The notes: generated from the sequence alone by a model not told the origin. A stretch of DNA of 64,000 bases from UBA8079 sp049601915 (GCA_049601915.1 JBMYRB010000003.1:186001-250000), one strand, 5' to 3'; positions 36,999-46,665 are shown, numbered from the stretch's first letter. Program-made: numbers and translations.

Positions 36999-37970
36999 CT
37001 ATTTGTCTGACGGCGCGTCCGGCATCTCGTCCGCGGTACTGTCGGCCTCGTCGTTATCATCCGTGCCTGCGGACAGGCTTTCGCGACTCAATTTCAAACC
37101 GAGCAGTACCGGCACCGCAATAAACACCGAAGAATAGGTGCCGATTACCACGCCCCAGATCATCGCATAGGCAAAGTCGCGGATGATCGTGCCGCCGAAA
37201 ATGGCGAGCGCGACCAGGGCAATCAGCGTGGTGACACTCGTCATGAACGTACGCGACAGGGTCCGGTTCACCGCCAGGTTGAGCACAGCGGGCATGTCCA
37301 GCTTCTTGTAGCGTCTCAATTCCTCGCGCACACGGTCGTAGATCACGACGGTATCGTTGATCGAATAACCGGCGATGGTCAGGATTGCAGCGACGGTGGC
37401 CAGGTTGAATTCAAGCTGGGTAATCGCGAACAGCCCTATCGTGGTGAGCACATCATGGGTCAGCGCGATTACGGCCCCGATCCCGAATTGCCATTCGAAG
37501 CGGAACCAGATGTAGATCAGGATCGCCCCGATCGCGAGAAGGACGGCCCAAATGGCCGAACTGATCAGTTCGGCGCCGACGGTGGGGCCGACAAACTCGG
37601 TCCGCCGATACTCCGTAACCTGGTCGCCGAGCGCGTCCTTGATAATGTTTATGGCCTGAATCTGCTCGGCTTCCGAACCGTCTTGCTGCTGGACTCTGAT
37701 CAGCACGTCATCGGGGGCGCCGAATTCCTGGACTTGTACTTCGCCGAGCCCGAGGCCACCTACCGTGGCGCGTAATTGGGCGACATTCGCCGGCCCTTCA
37801 GTTTTGATCTCAATCAGGATGCCGCCGCGGAAATCGATGCCGAAATTCAGGCCCTGTGTCAGGAACGTACCAATCGACAGTATGATCAGCAGGGCTGACA
37901 GCGGATAGGCAAGACGGCGCCGGCTGACGAAATCGAAACTGGTGTTTGCGGGAACGATGCTGAGGCGCAC
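36999..37970 (-). CDS. secF: Protein translocase subunit SecF
   Basis: SecF works with SecD to pull exported proteins out of the SecYEG channel using the proton gradient. The 323-residue protein has helix 1 (YPLSALLIILSIGTFL), the periplasmic GLNFGIDFRGG block, and the conserved helix region SINDTVVIYDRVRE. The final helices (FAYAMIWGVVIGTYSSVFIAVPVLL) are followed by an acidic tail. GTG 37970 is chosen because AGGGGA lies seven bases upstream, and it is 8 bases inside the end of secD by coordinates. The open frame to 38027 is antisense-like extension. Confidence 0.93.
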   Translation of the reverse strand: MRLSIVPANTSFDFVSRRRLAYPLSALLIILSIGTFLTQGLNFGIDFRGGILIEIKTEGPANVAQLRATVGGLGLGEVQVQEFGAPDDVLIRVQQQDGSEAEQIQAINIIKDALGDQVTEYRRTEFVGPTVGAELISSAIWAVLLAIGAILIYIWFRFEWQFGIGAVIALTHDVLTTIGLFAITQLEFNLATVAAILTIAGYSINDTVVIYDRVREELRRYKKLDMPAVLNLAVNRTLSRTFMTSVTTLIALVALAIFGGTIIRDFAYAMIWGVVIGTYSSVFIAVPVLLGLKLSRESLSAGTDDNDEADSTADEMPDAPSDK

Positions 37971-37980
37971 GATAATTCCC

Positions 37981-39564
37981 CTAGATCGGCAGGGTTTGTG
38001 GCCGCCGACGACGAAGCCAGACGACAATGAAAAGGCGGGTCAGCATCATGGCCGTGAACATGGAAGTGATGATCCCGATGGACAGCGTCACCGCGAAGCC
38101 CTTGATCGGCCCGGTCCCGAACTGAAAAAGCAGTATGGCAGCGATAAGGGTCGTGAGATTCGAATCAATGATCGTGGTCAGGGCCCGCCGGTAGCCGGCG
38201 TCTATCGCCGATATCGGCGTTCGCCCGTTGCGCACTTCTTCCTTGATCCGTTCAAGGATGAGCACATTCGCATCGACCGCCATGCCGATGGTCAGCACGA
38301 TACCCGCGATACCGGGGAGTGTGAGGGTCGCCTGCAACACCGAGAGCAGCGCCACGATGAGCGACAGATTGAAGAGCAAAGCGATGGATGCCATCAGGCC
38401 GAACAGCCCGTAACTCACGACGATGAACACGACCACGGCCACCAGACCGATGATACTGGCGATCTTGCCGGCTTCGATTGAATCCGCGCCGAGACCCGGG
38501 CCAACCGTGCGTTCTTCAAGCACCGTGAGCGGCGCCGGCAACGCACCGGCCCGAAGTACAAGCGCCAGATCGTTGACCTGCTGTACGGTGAACCGGCCCG
38601 TGATGATGCCGCTACCGCCAAGGATTGCTGTTTGAATGCGTGGCGCGCTGACGACTTCGCGGTCAAGCACGATGGCGAGACGGTTGCCGACATTCTCGGC
38701 GGTCAGTTCACCGAATCGTCGCCCGCCCGAAGCGTCGAATCGGAACGAAACAATAGGCTGGCCATCCTGAAATGTTGGTTGCGCGTCGACCAACCTGTCA
38801 CCAGCTACCTCGACGGTGCGTCGAACGACATAGGGTATCCGCCCCTCTTCCTCGGGGCTGTAGAGAAGCATCGATCCGGCCGGCAAATCGCCGTTCTCCG
38901 CCTCCTGGATGGAGACCGACTCATCCAGCATGTGGAAGTTCAACTTTGCCGTCTGGCCAAGCAGACGCTTGATCCGCTCCGGGTCCTTGATACCGGGCAA
39001 CTGAACCAGAATTCGATCCTGGCCCTGTTGCTGGATCACGGGCTCCGCCACGCCGGTTTCATCCACCCGGCGGCGCACGATCTCGATGGACTGCTCAACC
39101 GCACTTTGGCGCCGAGCCGCCTCGGCGTCTTCCGTCATCACGAGGCGAAAGCGCACGTCGTCTTCCACCTCGAGATCAAATCCTTCTTCCAGGTTGCTCA
39201 AGCGGTCGCTCGCGCTTTCGTTGTCCGCGGCATCTCGCAGTGTGAACGCGATGGCCTTGCCTTCCACGCGCAGTCCCGAATAACCGATCCGTGCCCCACG
39301 CTGACGCAGCTCACGACGGACTGTCGATTCAACGGATTCGAGGGTTTCGCGAATGGCCGTATCCACCCCGACCGCCAGCAACAATGAGGAACCACCCTGA
39401 AGATCGAGTCCCAGGTTCATGCGGTTGCTCGGCAGCACGCCGAATGACTCAGACGTCTCGACCGTCTCTTCTCCCTGAGGAAGGAAGTTCGGCGAGGCGT
39501 AGATGAGACCGAGCAGCGCTATTACAACCGTCGTGACAATCGCCCAACGCGGATAATTGACCAT
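37981..39564 (-). CDS. secD: Protein translocase subunit SecD
   Basis: The 527-residue SecD has helix 1 (WAIVTTVVIALLGLIYASPN) and the family block MNLGLDLQGGSSLLL. The large periplasmic P1 domain follows with QLPGIKDPERIKRLLGQTAKL, and the cytoplasmic-end motif LRAGALPAPLTVLEERTVGPGLG precedes five more helices with GMAVDANVLILERIKEE. That last segment holds the conserved charged residues of the proton path. ATG 39564 follows GGAAGG. It lies between yajC and secF in the usual order. Confidence 0.95.
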   Translation of the reverse strand: MVNYPRWAIVTTVVIALLGLIYASPNFLPQGEETVETSESFGVLPSNRMNLGLDLQGGSSLLLAVGVDTAIRETLESVESTVRRELRQRGARIGYSGLRVEGKAIAFTLRDAADNESASDRLSNLEEGFDLEVEDDVRFRLVMTEDAEAARRQSAVEQSIEIVRRRVDETGVAEPVIQQQGQDRILVQLPGIKDPERIKRLLGQTAKLNFHMLDESVSIQEAENGDLPAGSMLLYSPEEEGRIPYVVRRTVEVAGDRLVDAQPTFQDGQPIVSFRFDASGGRRFGELTAENVGNRLAIVLDREVVSAPRIQTAILGGSGIITGRFTVQQVNDLALVLRAGALPAPLTVLEERTVGPGLGADSIEAGKIASIIGLVAVVVFIVVSYGLFGLMASIALLFNLSLIVALLSVLQATLTLPGIAGIVLTIGMAVDANVLILERIKEEVRNGRTPISAIDAGYRRALTTIIDSNLTTLIAAILLFQFGTGPIKGFAVTLSIGIITSMFTAMMLTRLFIVVWLRRRRPQTLPI

Positions 39565-39601
39565 CCTGGCGGGTCCTTCCCGTTAGATAACAGGCAAGAG
39601 G

Positions 39602-40027
39602 TTACTTGCGGCCGCCGAAGAGACCGCCGAGAAGCCCGCCGCCGGACTGTCCGTCGTTGGCAGCCGGCCCGACGACTGTCGGCCCGCCCTTGCCCGGCGT
39701 CTGCCCGCTACCGGTTGCTGGGGCAGAGGTGAAGACATCCGAGATCGTACCGCGAAGGATATCCACCCTCACGCCATCCGATATCTCGACGGTGACTTCA
39801 TCGGTTTCTTCTTTAACCTTGGTCACGGTGCCGATAATGCCGCCGCCGGTCAGCACGCGATCGCCGCGTTTGACCTGGCCGAGCATGGCTCGGTGTTGTT
39901 TCATTTTCTTTTGCTGCGGACGGATGAGCAGGAAATAAAAAACCACAAAGATCAGGATGATCGGCAAGAACGATGTGAGCGCATCGCCCCCACCCATCCC
40001 CTGTGCATAGGCCGGCGTAATGAACAT
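39602..40027 (-). CDS. yajC: Preprotein translocase subunit YajC
   Basis: YajC is the small accessory subunit of the SecDF complex. The 141-residue product has a short periplasmic start (MFITPAYAQGMGGG), one membrane helix (LPIILIFVVFYFLLI) and the hallmark RPQQKKMKQHRAML, VKRGDRVLTGGGIIG and TVEISDGVRVDILRGTIS. A glycine-rich tail (GGGLLGGLFGGRK) is longer than in E. coli. GGAGGGG lies just upstream of ATG 40027. The longer open frame to 40105 has no support. Confidence 0.93.
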   Translation of the reverse strand: MFITPAYAQGMGGGDALTSFLPIILIFVVFYFLLIRPQQKKMKQHRAMLGQVKRGDRVLTGGGIIGTVTKVKEETDEVTVEISDGVRVDILRGTISDVFTSAPATGSGQTPGKGGPTVVGPAANDGQSGGGLLGGLFGGRK

Positions 40028-40236
40028 GTCCCCTCCAGGGCGCTTATCTCGAAGTCGCCGGATGATAGCGACGCGGGATCGAATTGCAATGAAGGCTTGC
40101 AGCAAAATGCATTGAAATCACGGCACAATGACGGTTCTCGGCGATGAAACCCAAAAATGTGATCTCCGTTGACCAGGAACCTGTCCGGGCTTAGGTTCCG
40201 CCCGCCTTTCGTGCCCAGCCATTTGGGCTTAAACCT

Positions 40237-41127
40237 ATGGAACGAATTCCCATGGAAGATCAGGATTTGGGGCCGCTGCTGGCCCGTATCGCCGACGCAC
40301 TGGAGCGCATCGCGCCGCAAACGGAAACGACGACAGATCTGTCCGCCGCCGACGCCTATATCTGGCACGCAGACGGCCCGGACGCAGGCCATCTTGAGGC
40401 GGTACCGGCGGTCAACCGGGTGCCGTTGGGTCTCCTGAAGGGCATCGACGACCAGGCGGATACGTTGATCGAGAACACCCGGCGTTTCGCCAATGGCCTG
40501 CCCGCCAACAACGCCTTGCTTTGGGGTGCCCGCGGCACCGGCAAGTCGAGTCTCGTGAAGGCCGCCCATGCGGAAATCAACCAAGAGTCAGAGAACGGCT
40601 TGCTCCTGGTGGAAATTCACCGCGAGGACATCCAGTCCCTGCCCGCGCTTTTGACGACGCTGCGCGACAGCGGACGTCAGGCGGTTATTTTCTGCGACGA
40701 TCTCAGCTTCGATAATTCCGACAGCAGCTATAAGTCGCTCAAGGCCGTGCTCGAGGGCGGTATCGAAGGCCGGCCGGATAACGTCGTCTTCTACGCCACG
40801 TCAAATCGGCGCCACCTGCTGCCCCGGGACATGATGGAAAACGAGCGTTCAACTGCCATCAACCCGTCCGAAGCCGTGGAAGAGAAAGTCTCCCTGTCGG
40901 ACCGGTTCGGGCTTTGGCTCGGGTTTCACAACATCAACCAGGACACGTTCTTCGCCATGGTGCTCGCCTATTGCGAACATTTCGAGCTCGATGTCGCGCC
41001 TGATCAGCTACGCGCCGAGGCCAAGGAATGGTCGGTCACCCGTGGATCACGCTCGGGCCGTGTTGCGTGGCAGTTTGTGCAGGAAGTCGCGGGTCGGCTG
41101 GGCAAGCCGATCGATCTTCGCGACTAG
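40237..41127 (+). CDS. DUF815 family AAA-type ATPase
   Basis: The 296-residue protein is a P-loop ATPase of the DUF815 family. Walker A is GARGTGKSS (about residues 97-105), Walker B AVIFCDDLSFD (about 149-159), with sensor 1 in VVFYATSNRRHLLPRD and the typical SLSDRFGLWLGFHN. The function is unknown. The gene lies within the yajC-secDF/LysM-pcm block in alphaproteobacteria but here is on the plus strand, opposite to its neighbours, and converges on the LysM/M23 gene. Two starts are possible, ATG 40237 and ATG 40252 (MEDQDLG). Confidence 0.88.
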   Translation: MERIPMEDQDLGPLLARIADALERIAPQTETTTDLSAADAYIWHADGPDAGHLEAVPAVNRVPLGLLKGIDDQADTLIENTRRFANGLPANNALLWGARGTGKSSLVKAAHAEINQESENGLLLVEIHREDIQSLPALLTTLRDSGRQAVIFCDDLSFDNSDSSYKSLKAVLEGGIEGRPDNVVFYATSNRRHLLPRDMMENERSTAINPSEAVEEKVSLSDRFGLWLGFHNINQDTFFAMVLAYCEHFELDVAPDQLRAEAKEWSVTRGSRSGRVAWQFVQEVAGRLGKPIDLRD

Positions 41128-41133
41128 CCAGCC

Positions 41134-42105
41134 TCAGCTCGGCAGAAACTGTCCGGGATCCACGGCCGTGGTACCGCGCCGAACCTCGAAATGCAGTTGC
41201 GGGTTATCGACGCCGCCGGTCTTTCCGACCTTGGCAATGACCTGGCCCCGGGTAACCACATCACCGCGGGCTACCAGCAATGAATCCGCATGGGCATAGG
41301 CAGTGATCAGTCCCCCATCATGCTTGATCAGCAGTAGGTTACCGAAGCCGCGAATTTCCTTGCCGGCATAAGCAACAACCCCGTTCTCAGCTGCTCGAAC
41401 TGGAGCGCCCCTCGGGGCCGCGATATTGAGTCCGTCATTGTGCCGCCCGCCGGTCTTCGACCCGAATGACGAAACGACCCGTCCCTCCACCGGCCAGACG
41501 AAACCTTCACCCGCGCGCGCGGGCGGGCGCGGTACCGATACAACCTGGCGCGGTGCCGCCGGTTTAGCCACCGGGCTCGGTTGCGAGCCCGATGTCGGCC
41601 TTGTCGCCTGATTGCTGCCGGCCGGCGTCGCGGATGTACCGGCTACGTGTGTCTCCGGGCCCGCGGTGGCGGGTAACTGCAGACGTTGGCCAATATGTAT
41701 CGTATAGGGCGACGGGATGTTGTTCAGCCGGACGATGGTCGTCATATCGACCCCGAAACGGCGCGAAATTGCATAGACGGAATCGCCGCGCTGGACGATG
41801 TATGTGCGCCTGCTCGGGAGACGGAGCGCCTGACCCGACACGAGCAAATATGGCGGGCGCAGCCTGTTCCAGTCGATCAGGGCCCGGGTTGAGACTCCAT
41901 TTTTCTGGGCCACGCCATAGACCGTATCACCGCGCTGCACCACATAGGCGCCGGACGGCACCGCGGACTTGTTTTCGCTCCGGTAGCTCCTGTCGATGAC
42001 CTCGGCCCTGCCACCCGGGCCCGCGCATGCAGCCAGTACACCGGCTGCGAGGACCAGCCAGGTAAGTGAGCGCAATCGGGTGGCACGCAAGGCAGTTGTC
42101 GCCAT
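41134..42105 (-). CDS. LysM/M23 lipoprotein, NlpD/LppB-like
   Basis: The 323-residue lipoprotein has a signal with lipobox LAAC (about Cys27) and two LysM domains (VVQRGDTVYGVAQKNGVS and IVQRGDSVYAISRRFGV). A proline/alanine-rich linker and a C-terminal M23 (LytM) domain follow. In active M23 enzymes the first metal motif is H-x3-D; here it reads GGRHNDGLNIAAP, with Asn where the Asp should be. It therefore resembles the non-catalytic amidase activators (NlpD, EnvC). It probably guides cell-wall amidases at division from the outer membrane. Its start lies 3 bases after the pcm stop. Confidence 0.9.
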   Translation of the reverse strand: MATTALRATRLRSLTWLVLAAGVLAACAGPGGRAEVIDRSYRSENKSAVPSGAYVVQRGDTVYGVAQKNGVSTRALIDWNRLRPPYLLVSGQALRLPSRRTYIVQRGDSVYAISRRFGVDMTTIVRLNNIPSPYTIHIGQRLQLPATAGPETHVAGTSATPAGSNQATRPTSGSQPSPVAKPAAPRQVVSVPRPPARAGEGFVWPVEGRVVSSFGSKTGGRHNDGLNIAAPRGAPVRAAENGVVAYAGKEIRGFGNLLLIKHDGGLITAYAHADSLLVARGDVVTRGQVIAKVGKTGGVDNPQLHFEVRRGTTAVDPGQFLPS

Positions 42106-42107
42106 GC

Positions 42108-42755
42108 TCAGGCCTCCGCGGCCTCGGCGACCCCCGGCAACAGCGGCACGAAACGTACATCCATCAATGCCTCGCTTTCGATGGTCGTTTCCGTGCGTCG
42201 ATAGCGCACGAGCTGCTGGACCCGGCTTTGCCCGCCAACCGGCATGATCATGATCCCGCCAACTTTTAGCTGGTCGAGCAGCTGCTGCGGTGGTGCGTCG
42301 CCGGCCGCCGTGACGCTGATCCGGTCAAAAGGTGCCTGTTCGGGCCAACCTTTCATCCCGTCACCTGCCATTGTTACAACGTTGCTCAGGCCGAGCGCCT
42401 CGAACTTGGCCTGCGCTTCGACCAGGAGCGGTCTGTGACGCTCGATCGTGTACACCCGGCGACACAAATGGGACAAAATTGCGGCGTGATAGCCCGAGCC
42501 CGTGCCGACTTCGATAAGCTTCTCGCGGTTTCCCAGTTCCAGTCCCTGGATCATAGTCGCCACGACGAGCGGCTGGCTCAGGGTCTGGCCGTACCCGATA
42601 GGCAATGCAGTATCTTCATAGGCCCGGTCCTGAAACGCGTCGGGTACAAACATTTCGCGCGGGACACTCTCAATTGCGGACAACACCTTCGTGTCGGTGA
42701 TACCGGCACTGCGAAGCGCGAGGACAAGGCGTGCACGATGCGCCGGCGTGCTCAT
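42108..42755 (-). CDS. pcm: Protein-L-isoaspartate O-methyltransferase
   Basis: Pcm repairs isoaspartyl residues in aged proteins with SAM. The 215-residue product shows RELFVPDAF-like PREMFVPDAFQDRAY, the PIGYGQTLSQPLVVATM block, the SAM motif IEVGTGSGYHAAILSHL and RISVTAAGDAPPQQLLDQL near the C-terminus. Its ATG overlaps the surE stop as ATGA, which fits the well-known surE-pcm stress-survival pair. Confidence 0.95.
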   Translation of the reverse strand: MSTPAHRARLVLALRSAGITDTKVLSAIESVPREMFVPDAFQDRAYEDTALPIGYGQTLSQPLVVATMIQGLELGNREKLIEVGTGSGYHAAILSHLCRRVYTIERHRPLLVEAQAKFEALGLSNVVTMAGDGMKGWPEQAPFDRISVTAAGDAPPQQLLDQLKVGGIMIMPVGGQSRVQQLVRYRRTETTIESEALMDVRFVPLLPGVAEAAEA

Positions 42756-43558
42756 CGCTTGCGGTATCCCTTGAATGCTTCAGCGAGCGGCTTAATGGCC
42801 CGCTTGTTCGTGAAGTTCAGATCGACGGGTGTCACGGAGATACGCTTTTCCTCGACAGCGGCAAGGTCGGTGCCTTTCTTCCCCTTTGCATGGGTAGGTA
42901 ACGCACCGACCCAGAAATACCGCCCGCCGCGTGGGTGGCGGCTTTCCACAAGGGAATCTCCCATCGGACGGGTGCCTTGCTCGGTGATTTCGACACCCGC
43001 GACCTCCTCGGGCAGGCAATCGGGGAAGTTGATGTTGATGAAAGTCCGATCCGGCCAGCCAGTGCGCAGCAGCTTCCGGATAACTCCCGGAGCGTGTTGC
43101 TCGGCGGTCGACCAGTGGGTGAAGCTGCGGTCGAAATCTGTCTGCTGGCTGAGTGCAATCGCTGGCACACCAAGGATCGTCGCCTCCATCGCGGCGGCGC
43201 AAGTACCAGAGTAGGTAATGAATTCGCCCATGTTGCTGCCGCGATTGATCCCCGATAGGACAAGGTCGGGCTTACGGTCCTTGAGGGCCTGGTGAATGCC
43301 GACCAGAACGCTGTCCGTCGGGGTTCCCTCGACGGCATAACGTCGAGTTGCCAGGCGACGAAGCCAGATCGGATACCGCAGCGTGAGCGAATGTCCCGCG
43401 CCGCTTTGTTCTTCCAGCGGCGCACATATCCAGACATCGTCGGTGAGTTCCCGCGCAATGCGGTGCAGCACCTTAATGCCTGGCGCGCGAACGCCGTCAT
43501 CGTTGGAAATCAGAATACGAAGTTTGTCGGTCCATTTAGGAAACTCATACATCGGCAC
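42752..43558 (-). CDS. surE: 5'/3'-nucleotidase SurE
   Basis: SurE is a metal-dependent nucleoside monophosphatase of the stationary-phase response. The 268-residue protein has the metal motif ILISNDDGVRAPGI, the APLEEQSGAGHSLTL block (SGxGHS), the PTDSV segment and the SGINRGSNMGEFITYSGTCAAAMEA active-site region. The start is GTG 43558, or ATG 43552 two codons later. It overlaps serS by 14 bases and pcm by 4. Confidence 0.95.
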   Translation of the reverse strand: MPMYEFPKWTDKLRILISNDDGVRAPGIKVLHRIARELTDDVWICAPLEEQSGAGHSLTLRYPIWLRRLATRRYAVEGTPTDSVLVGIHQALKDRKPDLVLSGINRGSNMGEFITYSGTCAAAMEATILGVPAIALSQQTDFDRSFTHWSTAEQHAPGVIRKLLRTGWPDRTFININFPDCLPEEVAGVEITEQGTRPMGDSLVESRHPRGGRYFWVGALPTHAKGKKGTDLAAVEEKRISVTPVDLNFTNKRAIKPLAEAFKGYRKR

Positions 43559-44831
43559 GGATCATTTCCAGCCCGGCCATATACGGCCGCAGCGCTTCCG
43601 GGACCGTCACTGAACCGTCTTCATTTTGATAATTCTCAAGGATGGCTATCAGCGCGCGGCCGACGGCGACCCCCGATCCATTGAGGGTGTGAACGTGCTC
43701 GGGGCCCTGTCCATCGCCCGCCGGCCGATATCGCGCGTTCATGCGGCGCGCCTGGAAGCTTCGGGTATTGGAACAGCTCGAAATTTCGCGGTAGGTCGCC
43801 TGCCCAGGCATCCAGACTTCGATATCGTGAGTCTTGGCCGCACCGAACCCGGTATCGCCGCTGCACAAAACGACCAGACGATACGGCAAACCGAGCCGTT
43901 TCAGGATTTCCTCCGCGCAATTCGTCATCCGATCGAGTTCAGCCTCGGATTCATCCGGCGCGACAACGGAGACCAGTTCCACCTTGTAGAACTGGTGCTG
44001 GCGAAGCATGCCGCGCGTGTCCCGTCCCGCAGCACCCGCTTCGGCCCGGAAACAAGACGTGTGCGCCGTCACGCGAACCGGCAGTTCTGCGGCTTCGAGA
44101 ATCTTGCCCGCCACCATGTTGGTCAGCGGCACTTCGGCTGTCGGGATCAGCCAGCGGCCGTCTTCGGTCCGGAAAAGATCGTCGGCGAATTTCGGGAGCT
44201 GGCCCGTACCAAACAGCACATCGTCTCGCACAAGGAGCGGCGGGCTGATTTCGGTATAGGCGTACTCGTCGGTGTGGATGTCGAGCATGAAGTCCGCGAG
44301 CGCACGCTCCATGCGGGCAAGCGCTCCCTTCAGGATGACAAACCGCGACCCGGACAATTCCGCCGCCGTCTCGAAATCCATCAGGCCCAACGCCTCACCG
44401 ATATCGAAATGCTCTTTCGCCTCGAAATCAAATGCCGGTATGTCTCCGACGACGCGTACTTCGCGATTGTCGTCCTCGTCCGTACTGTCGGGGACATCGT
44501 CATCGAGGATATTCGGAATGCCCGACAGCAGGTCGTTTAGGGCATCGGAGGCCTTTTTCTCTTCGGTCTCGACGACATCCATCTGCCCCTTGATGGCTCC
44601 GACCTCGGCCTTAAGTTGTTCGACTTCGTCCGTGCGGCCGTCCTGCATGGCCGCGCCGATTTGTTTCGAGGTCGCGTTGCGGCGCTCCTGCATCTCCTGC
44701 AGGAGCGTTTGTGCGTCGCGTCGTTGCGCATCGAGATCGAGCAGCTGAGCCGACAAGGGGTCGTCACCGCGCCGGACGAGGCTGCGGTCGAACGCGTCGG
44801 GATGCTCACGAATCCATCTGATATCAAGCAT
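43545..44831 (-). CDS. serS: Serine--tRNA ligase
   Basis: The 428-residue enzyme charges tRNA-Ser. The N-terminal coiled-coil arm for the tRNA long arm spans about residues 30-105 (QTLLQEMQERRNATSKQIG onward). The class II core has motif 2 SCFRAEAGAAGRDTRGMLRQHQF and motif 3 GSGVAVGRALIAILENYQ. The length is normal and no motif is changed. It lies between tatC and surE, an order found widely in alphaproteobacteria. Confidence 0.96.
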   Translation of the reverse strand: MLDIRWIREHPDAFDRSLVRRGDDPLSAQLLDLDAQRRDAQTLLQEMQERRNATSKQIGAAMQDGRTDEVEQLKAEVGAIKGQMDVVETEEKKASDALNDLLSGIPNILDDDVPDSTDEDDNREVRVVGDIPAFDFEAKEHFDIGEALGLMDFETAAELSGSRFVILKGALARMERALADFMLDIHTDEYAYTEISPPLLVRDDVLFGTGQLPKFADDLFRTEDGRWLIPTAEVPLTNMVAGKILEAAELPVRVTAHTSCFRAEAGAAGRDTRGMLRQHQFYKVELVSVVAPDESEAELDRMTNCAEEILKRLGLPYRLVVLCSGDTGFGAAKTHDIEVWMPGQATYREISSCSNTRSFQARRMNARYRPAGDGQGPEHVHTLNGSGVAVGRALIAILENYQNEDGSVTVPEALRPYMAGLEMIRADV

Positions 44832-44900
44832 GGGGAATCCGCCGGACTAAGGTCGCGTCCTTATAGGGACTCGGGACGAATCGCGTCCAGTTTTGCGGAC

Positions 44901-45737
44901 TTAGCTGTTCACCTCATTCTCCGCCGCATCCTCGTCCTTCCGTCTCCCGATAAGGACGGCGCAGTAGATCGAGACCTCATAGAGAACGATGATCGGGATC
45001 GCGAGCGCAAGCTGACTGAGGGGGTCCGGCGGCGTCAGTATGGCTGCTGCCACGAAAGCAACGACGATCGCGTAGCGGCGTTTCTTCTTGAGCCCGTCGG
45101 CGGTGACGATACCTACCTTGGCTAGTAGCGACAGGACAACGGGCAATTCGAAACTGATTCCGAATGCGAAGATCAGCCGCATCACCAGCGACAGGTATTC
45201 GTTGACCTTGGGCTCCAACTGAATCGGGAGCCCCCCGGAACCGGCAGCCAGTTGTTCGAAACTCGTGAAGAACTGCCAGGCGACGGGCATCACGATGTAA
45301 TAGACAAACGCGCCGCCACCGAAGAACAGAAACGGGGTCGCGATCAGGAAGGGCAGAAAAGCGCCCTTCTCGTTCTTGTAGAGACCCGGCGCGACGAACA
45401 TATAAATCTGCGCGGCAAATATCGGGAACGAGAGGAAGGCCGCGGAGAAAAACGCGACCTTGATATTGGTGAAAAACTTCTCGTGCAGAGCCGTGTAGAT
45501 CAGGCGTCGATCACCGCCGCTCCAGACCGATGCCAGTGGCTCGACCAGAAAATTGAAAAACGTGTCGGAAAAATAAAAGCAGACGAGAAACACCAATACG
45601 AATGCGGTCGCTGCATACATCAACCGACGACGCAGTTCGGTCAGATGCTCGATCAGCGACATTTTCCGGTCGTCGGGGCCGGTCCCGGGATCATCTTCCG
45701 CAGTCGTTTCTTCCGGCTCTTGAGTATAGGAGGTCAT
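44901..45737 (-). CDS. tatC: Sec-independent protein translocase TatC
   Basis: TatC is the twin-arginine signal receptor. The 278-residue protein has the cytoplasmic start SLIEHLTELRRRLMYAA, with the conserved Glu for signal binding, and six membrane helices. The FxxAPGLYKNEKGAFLPF segment and the helix-4 region FAFGISFELPVVLSLLAKVG are also present. Its ATG overlaps the tatB stop as ATGA. It exports folded, mostly cofactor-bearing proteins. Confidence 0.95.
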   Translation of the reverse strand: MTSYTQEPEETTAEDDPGTGPDDRKMSLIEHLTELRRRLMYAATAFVLVFLVCFYFSDTFFNFLVEPLASVWSGGDRRLIYTALHEKFFTNIKVAFFSAAFLSFPIFAAQIYMFVAPGLYKNEKGAFLPFLIATPFLFFGGGAFVYYIVMPVAWQFFTSFEQLAAGSGGLPIQLEPKVNEYLSLVMRLIFAFGISFELPVVLSLLAKVGIVTADGLKKKRRYAIVVAFVAAAILTPPDPLSQLALAIPIIVLYEVSIYCAVLIGRRKDEDAAENEVNS

Positions 45738-46243
45738 GCGTTGTCGCCGCTCTTGACGGGTTTTGTCTCGTCGACCTTAGATTTTCCGGATCCGGTATCT
45801 GGTGTCTCTACTGCCGGCTCGTCGGCTTTCGCGGCATCGTTGATGCCAGCCGGTGTCGTGTCGAACGGGCCCGCAGTGTCGCCATGCAGTGGTTCGTTAT
45901 CCCCAGGCGGCGAATAAGTATTGTTGTTATCGAGGATACTGTTGCTGGCGGGAAGATCGGGGTCGTTATCGAGACCGAGCAGATCCGAATCTGAATCCGC
46001 GATGTTCTTCAGCGCTTCACCGGGATCGTAGAAGTCGATGTCGTCCATCTGACGTTTGACGTCATCGAGACCGGATTCACGCGCAATATCGTCGAGGCCA
46101 CTCTGAAATTCACGCGCCGCACCACGCAGTTTTCGCACGACCATCATGACCGTACGTATTGCATTCGGCAGCTCTTTGGGGCCGATCACTATCAGGGCGA
46201 TGACCATCACCAGCAACAGCTCTGGCCAACCGATATCAAACAT
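45734..46243 (-). CDS. tatB: Sec-independent protein translocase TatB
   Basis: The 169-residue TatB starts MFDIGWPELLLVMVIALIVIG with the conserved Glu in the helix and PKELP at its end, followed by the amphipathic helix RTVMMVVRKLRGAAREFQSG. The C-terminal 90 residues are acidic, low-complexity and probably disordered. It works with TatC in substrate recognition. Confidence 0.92.
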   Translation of the reverse strand: MFDIGWPELLLVMVIALIVIGPKELPNAIRTVMMVVRKLRGAAREFQSGLDDIARESGLDDVKRQMDDIDFYDPGEALKNIADSDSDLLGLDNDPDLPASNSILDNNNTYSPPGDNEPLHGDTAGPFDTTPAGINDAAKADEPAVETPDTGSGKSKVDETKPVKSGDNA

Positions 46244-46299
46244 GATCGCGGGGTCCGTTCAGGGCCAAACTTACGTCAGGCCTTTGAATGCAGGCCGAA

Positions 46300-46533
46300 C
46301 TAGCTCTTGGCCGTTTCGTCTTCGCGTGGGGCCGTCGTGGCCGTCGTCGACGTGGTGTCTTCCTCGATCTTGCTCGCTTCAGCATTCGCACCCTCATCCT
46401 TCATATTGCTTTTGAAGGATTTAATGCCTTTGGCGACGTCGCCCATAAGGCTGGGAATCTTGCCGCGTCCGCCGAAAAGGACCAGCACAACCACGAGGAC
46501 AATGAGCCAATGCCAGATTGAAAACGTGCCCAT
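46300..46533 (-). CDS. tatA: Sec-independent protein translocase TatA
   Basis: The 77-residue TatA has a short helix (SIWHWLIVLVVVLVLFG), the FGGRGKIPSLMGDVAKGI hinge and amphipathic helix, and a charged Thr/Glu-rich tail. It oligomerises to form the Tat pore. ATG 46533 has GGAG nine bases upstream; a TTG six bases earlier is also open. Confidence 0.93.
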   Translation of the reverse strand: MGTFSIWHWLIVLVVVLVLFGGRGKIPSLMGDVAKGIKSFKSNMKDEGANAEASKIEEDTTSTTATTAPREDETAKS

Positions 46534-46665
46534 GTACAAGCGCTCCAGTGTGTAGCTTCAGCCCCCGAATGCCGGGAACCAATCGCCGGGACTATCGCAG
46601 AAAGGGATTTCCCCCGCAATGGTGCCTCACGCCCAATTGCGCCCTACCCCATTGGGTTCGCAGAG

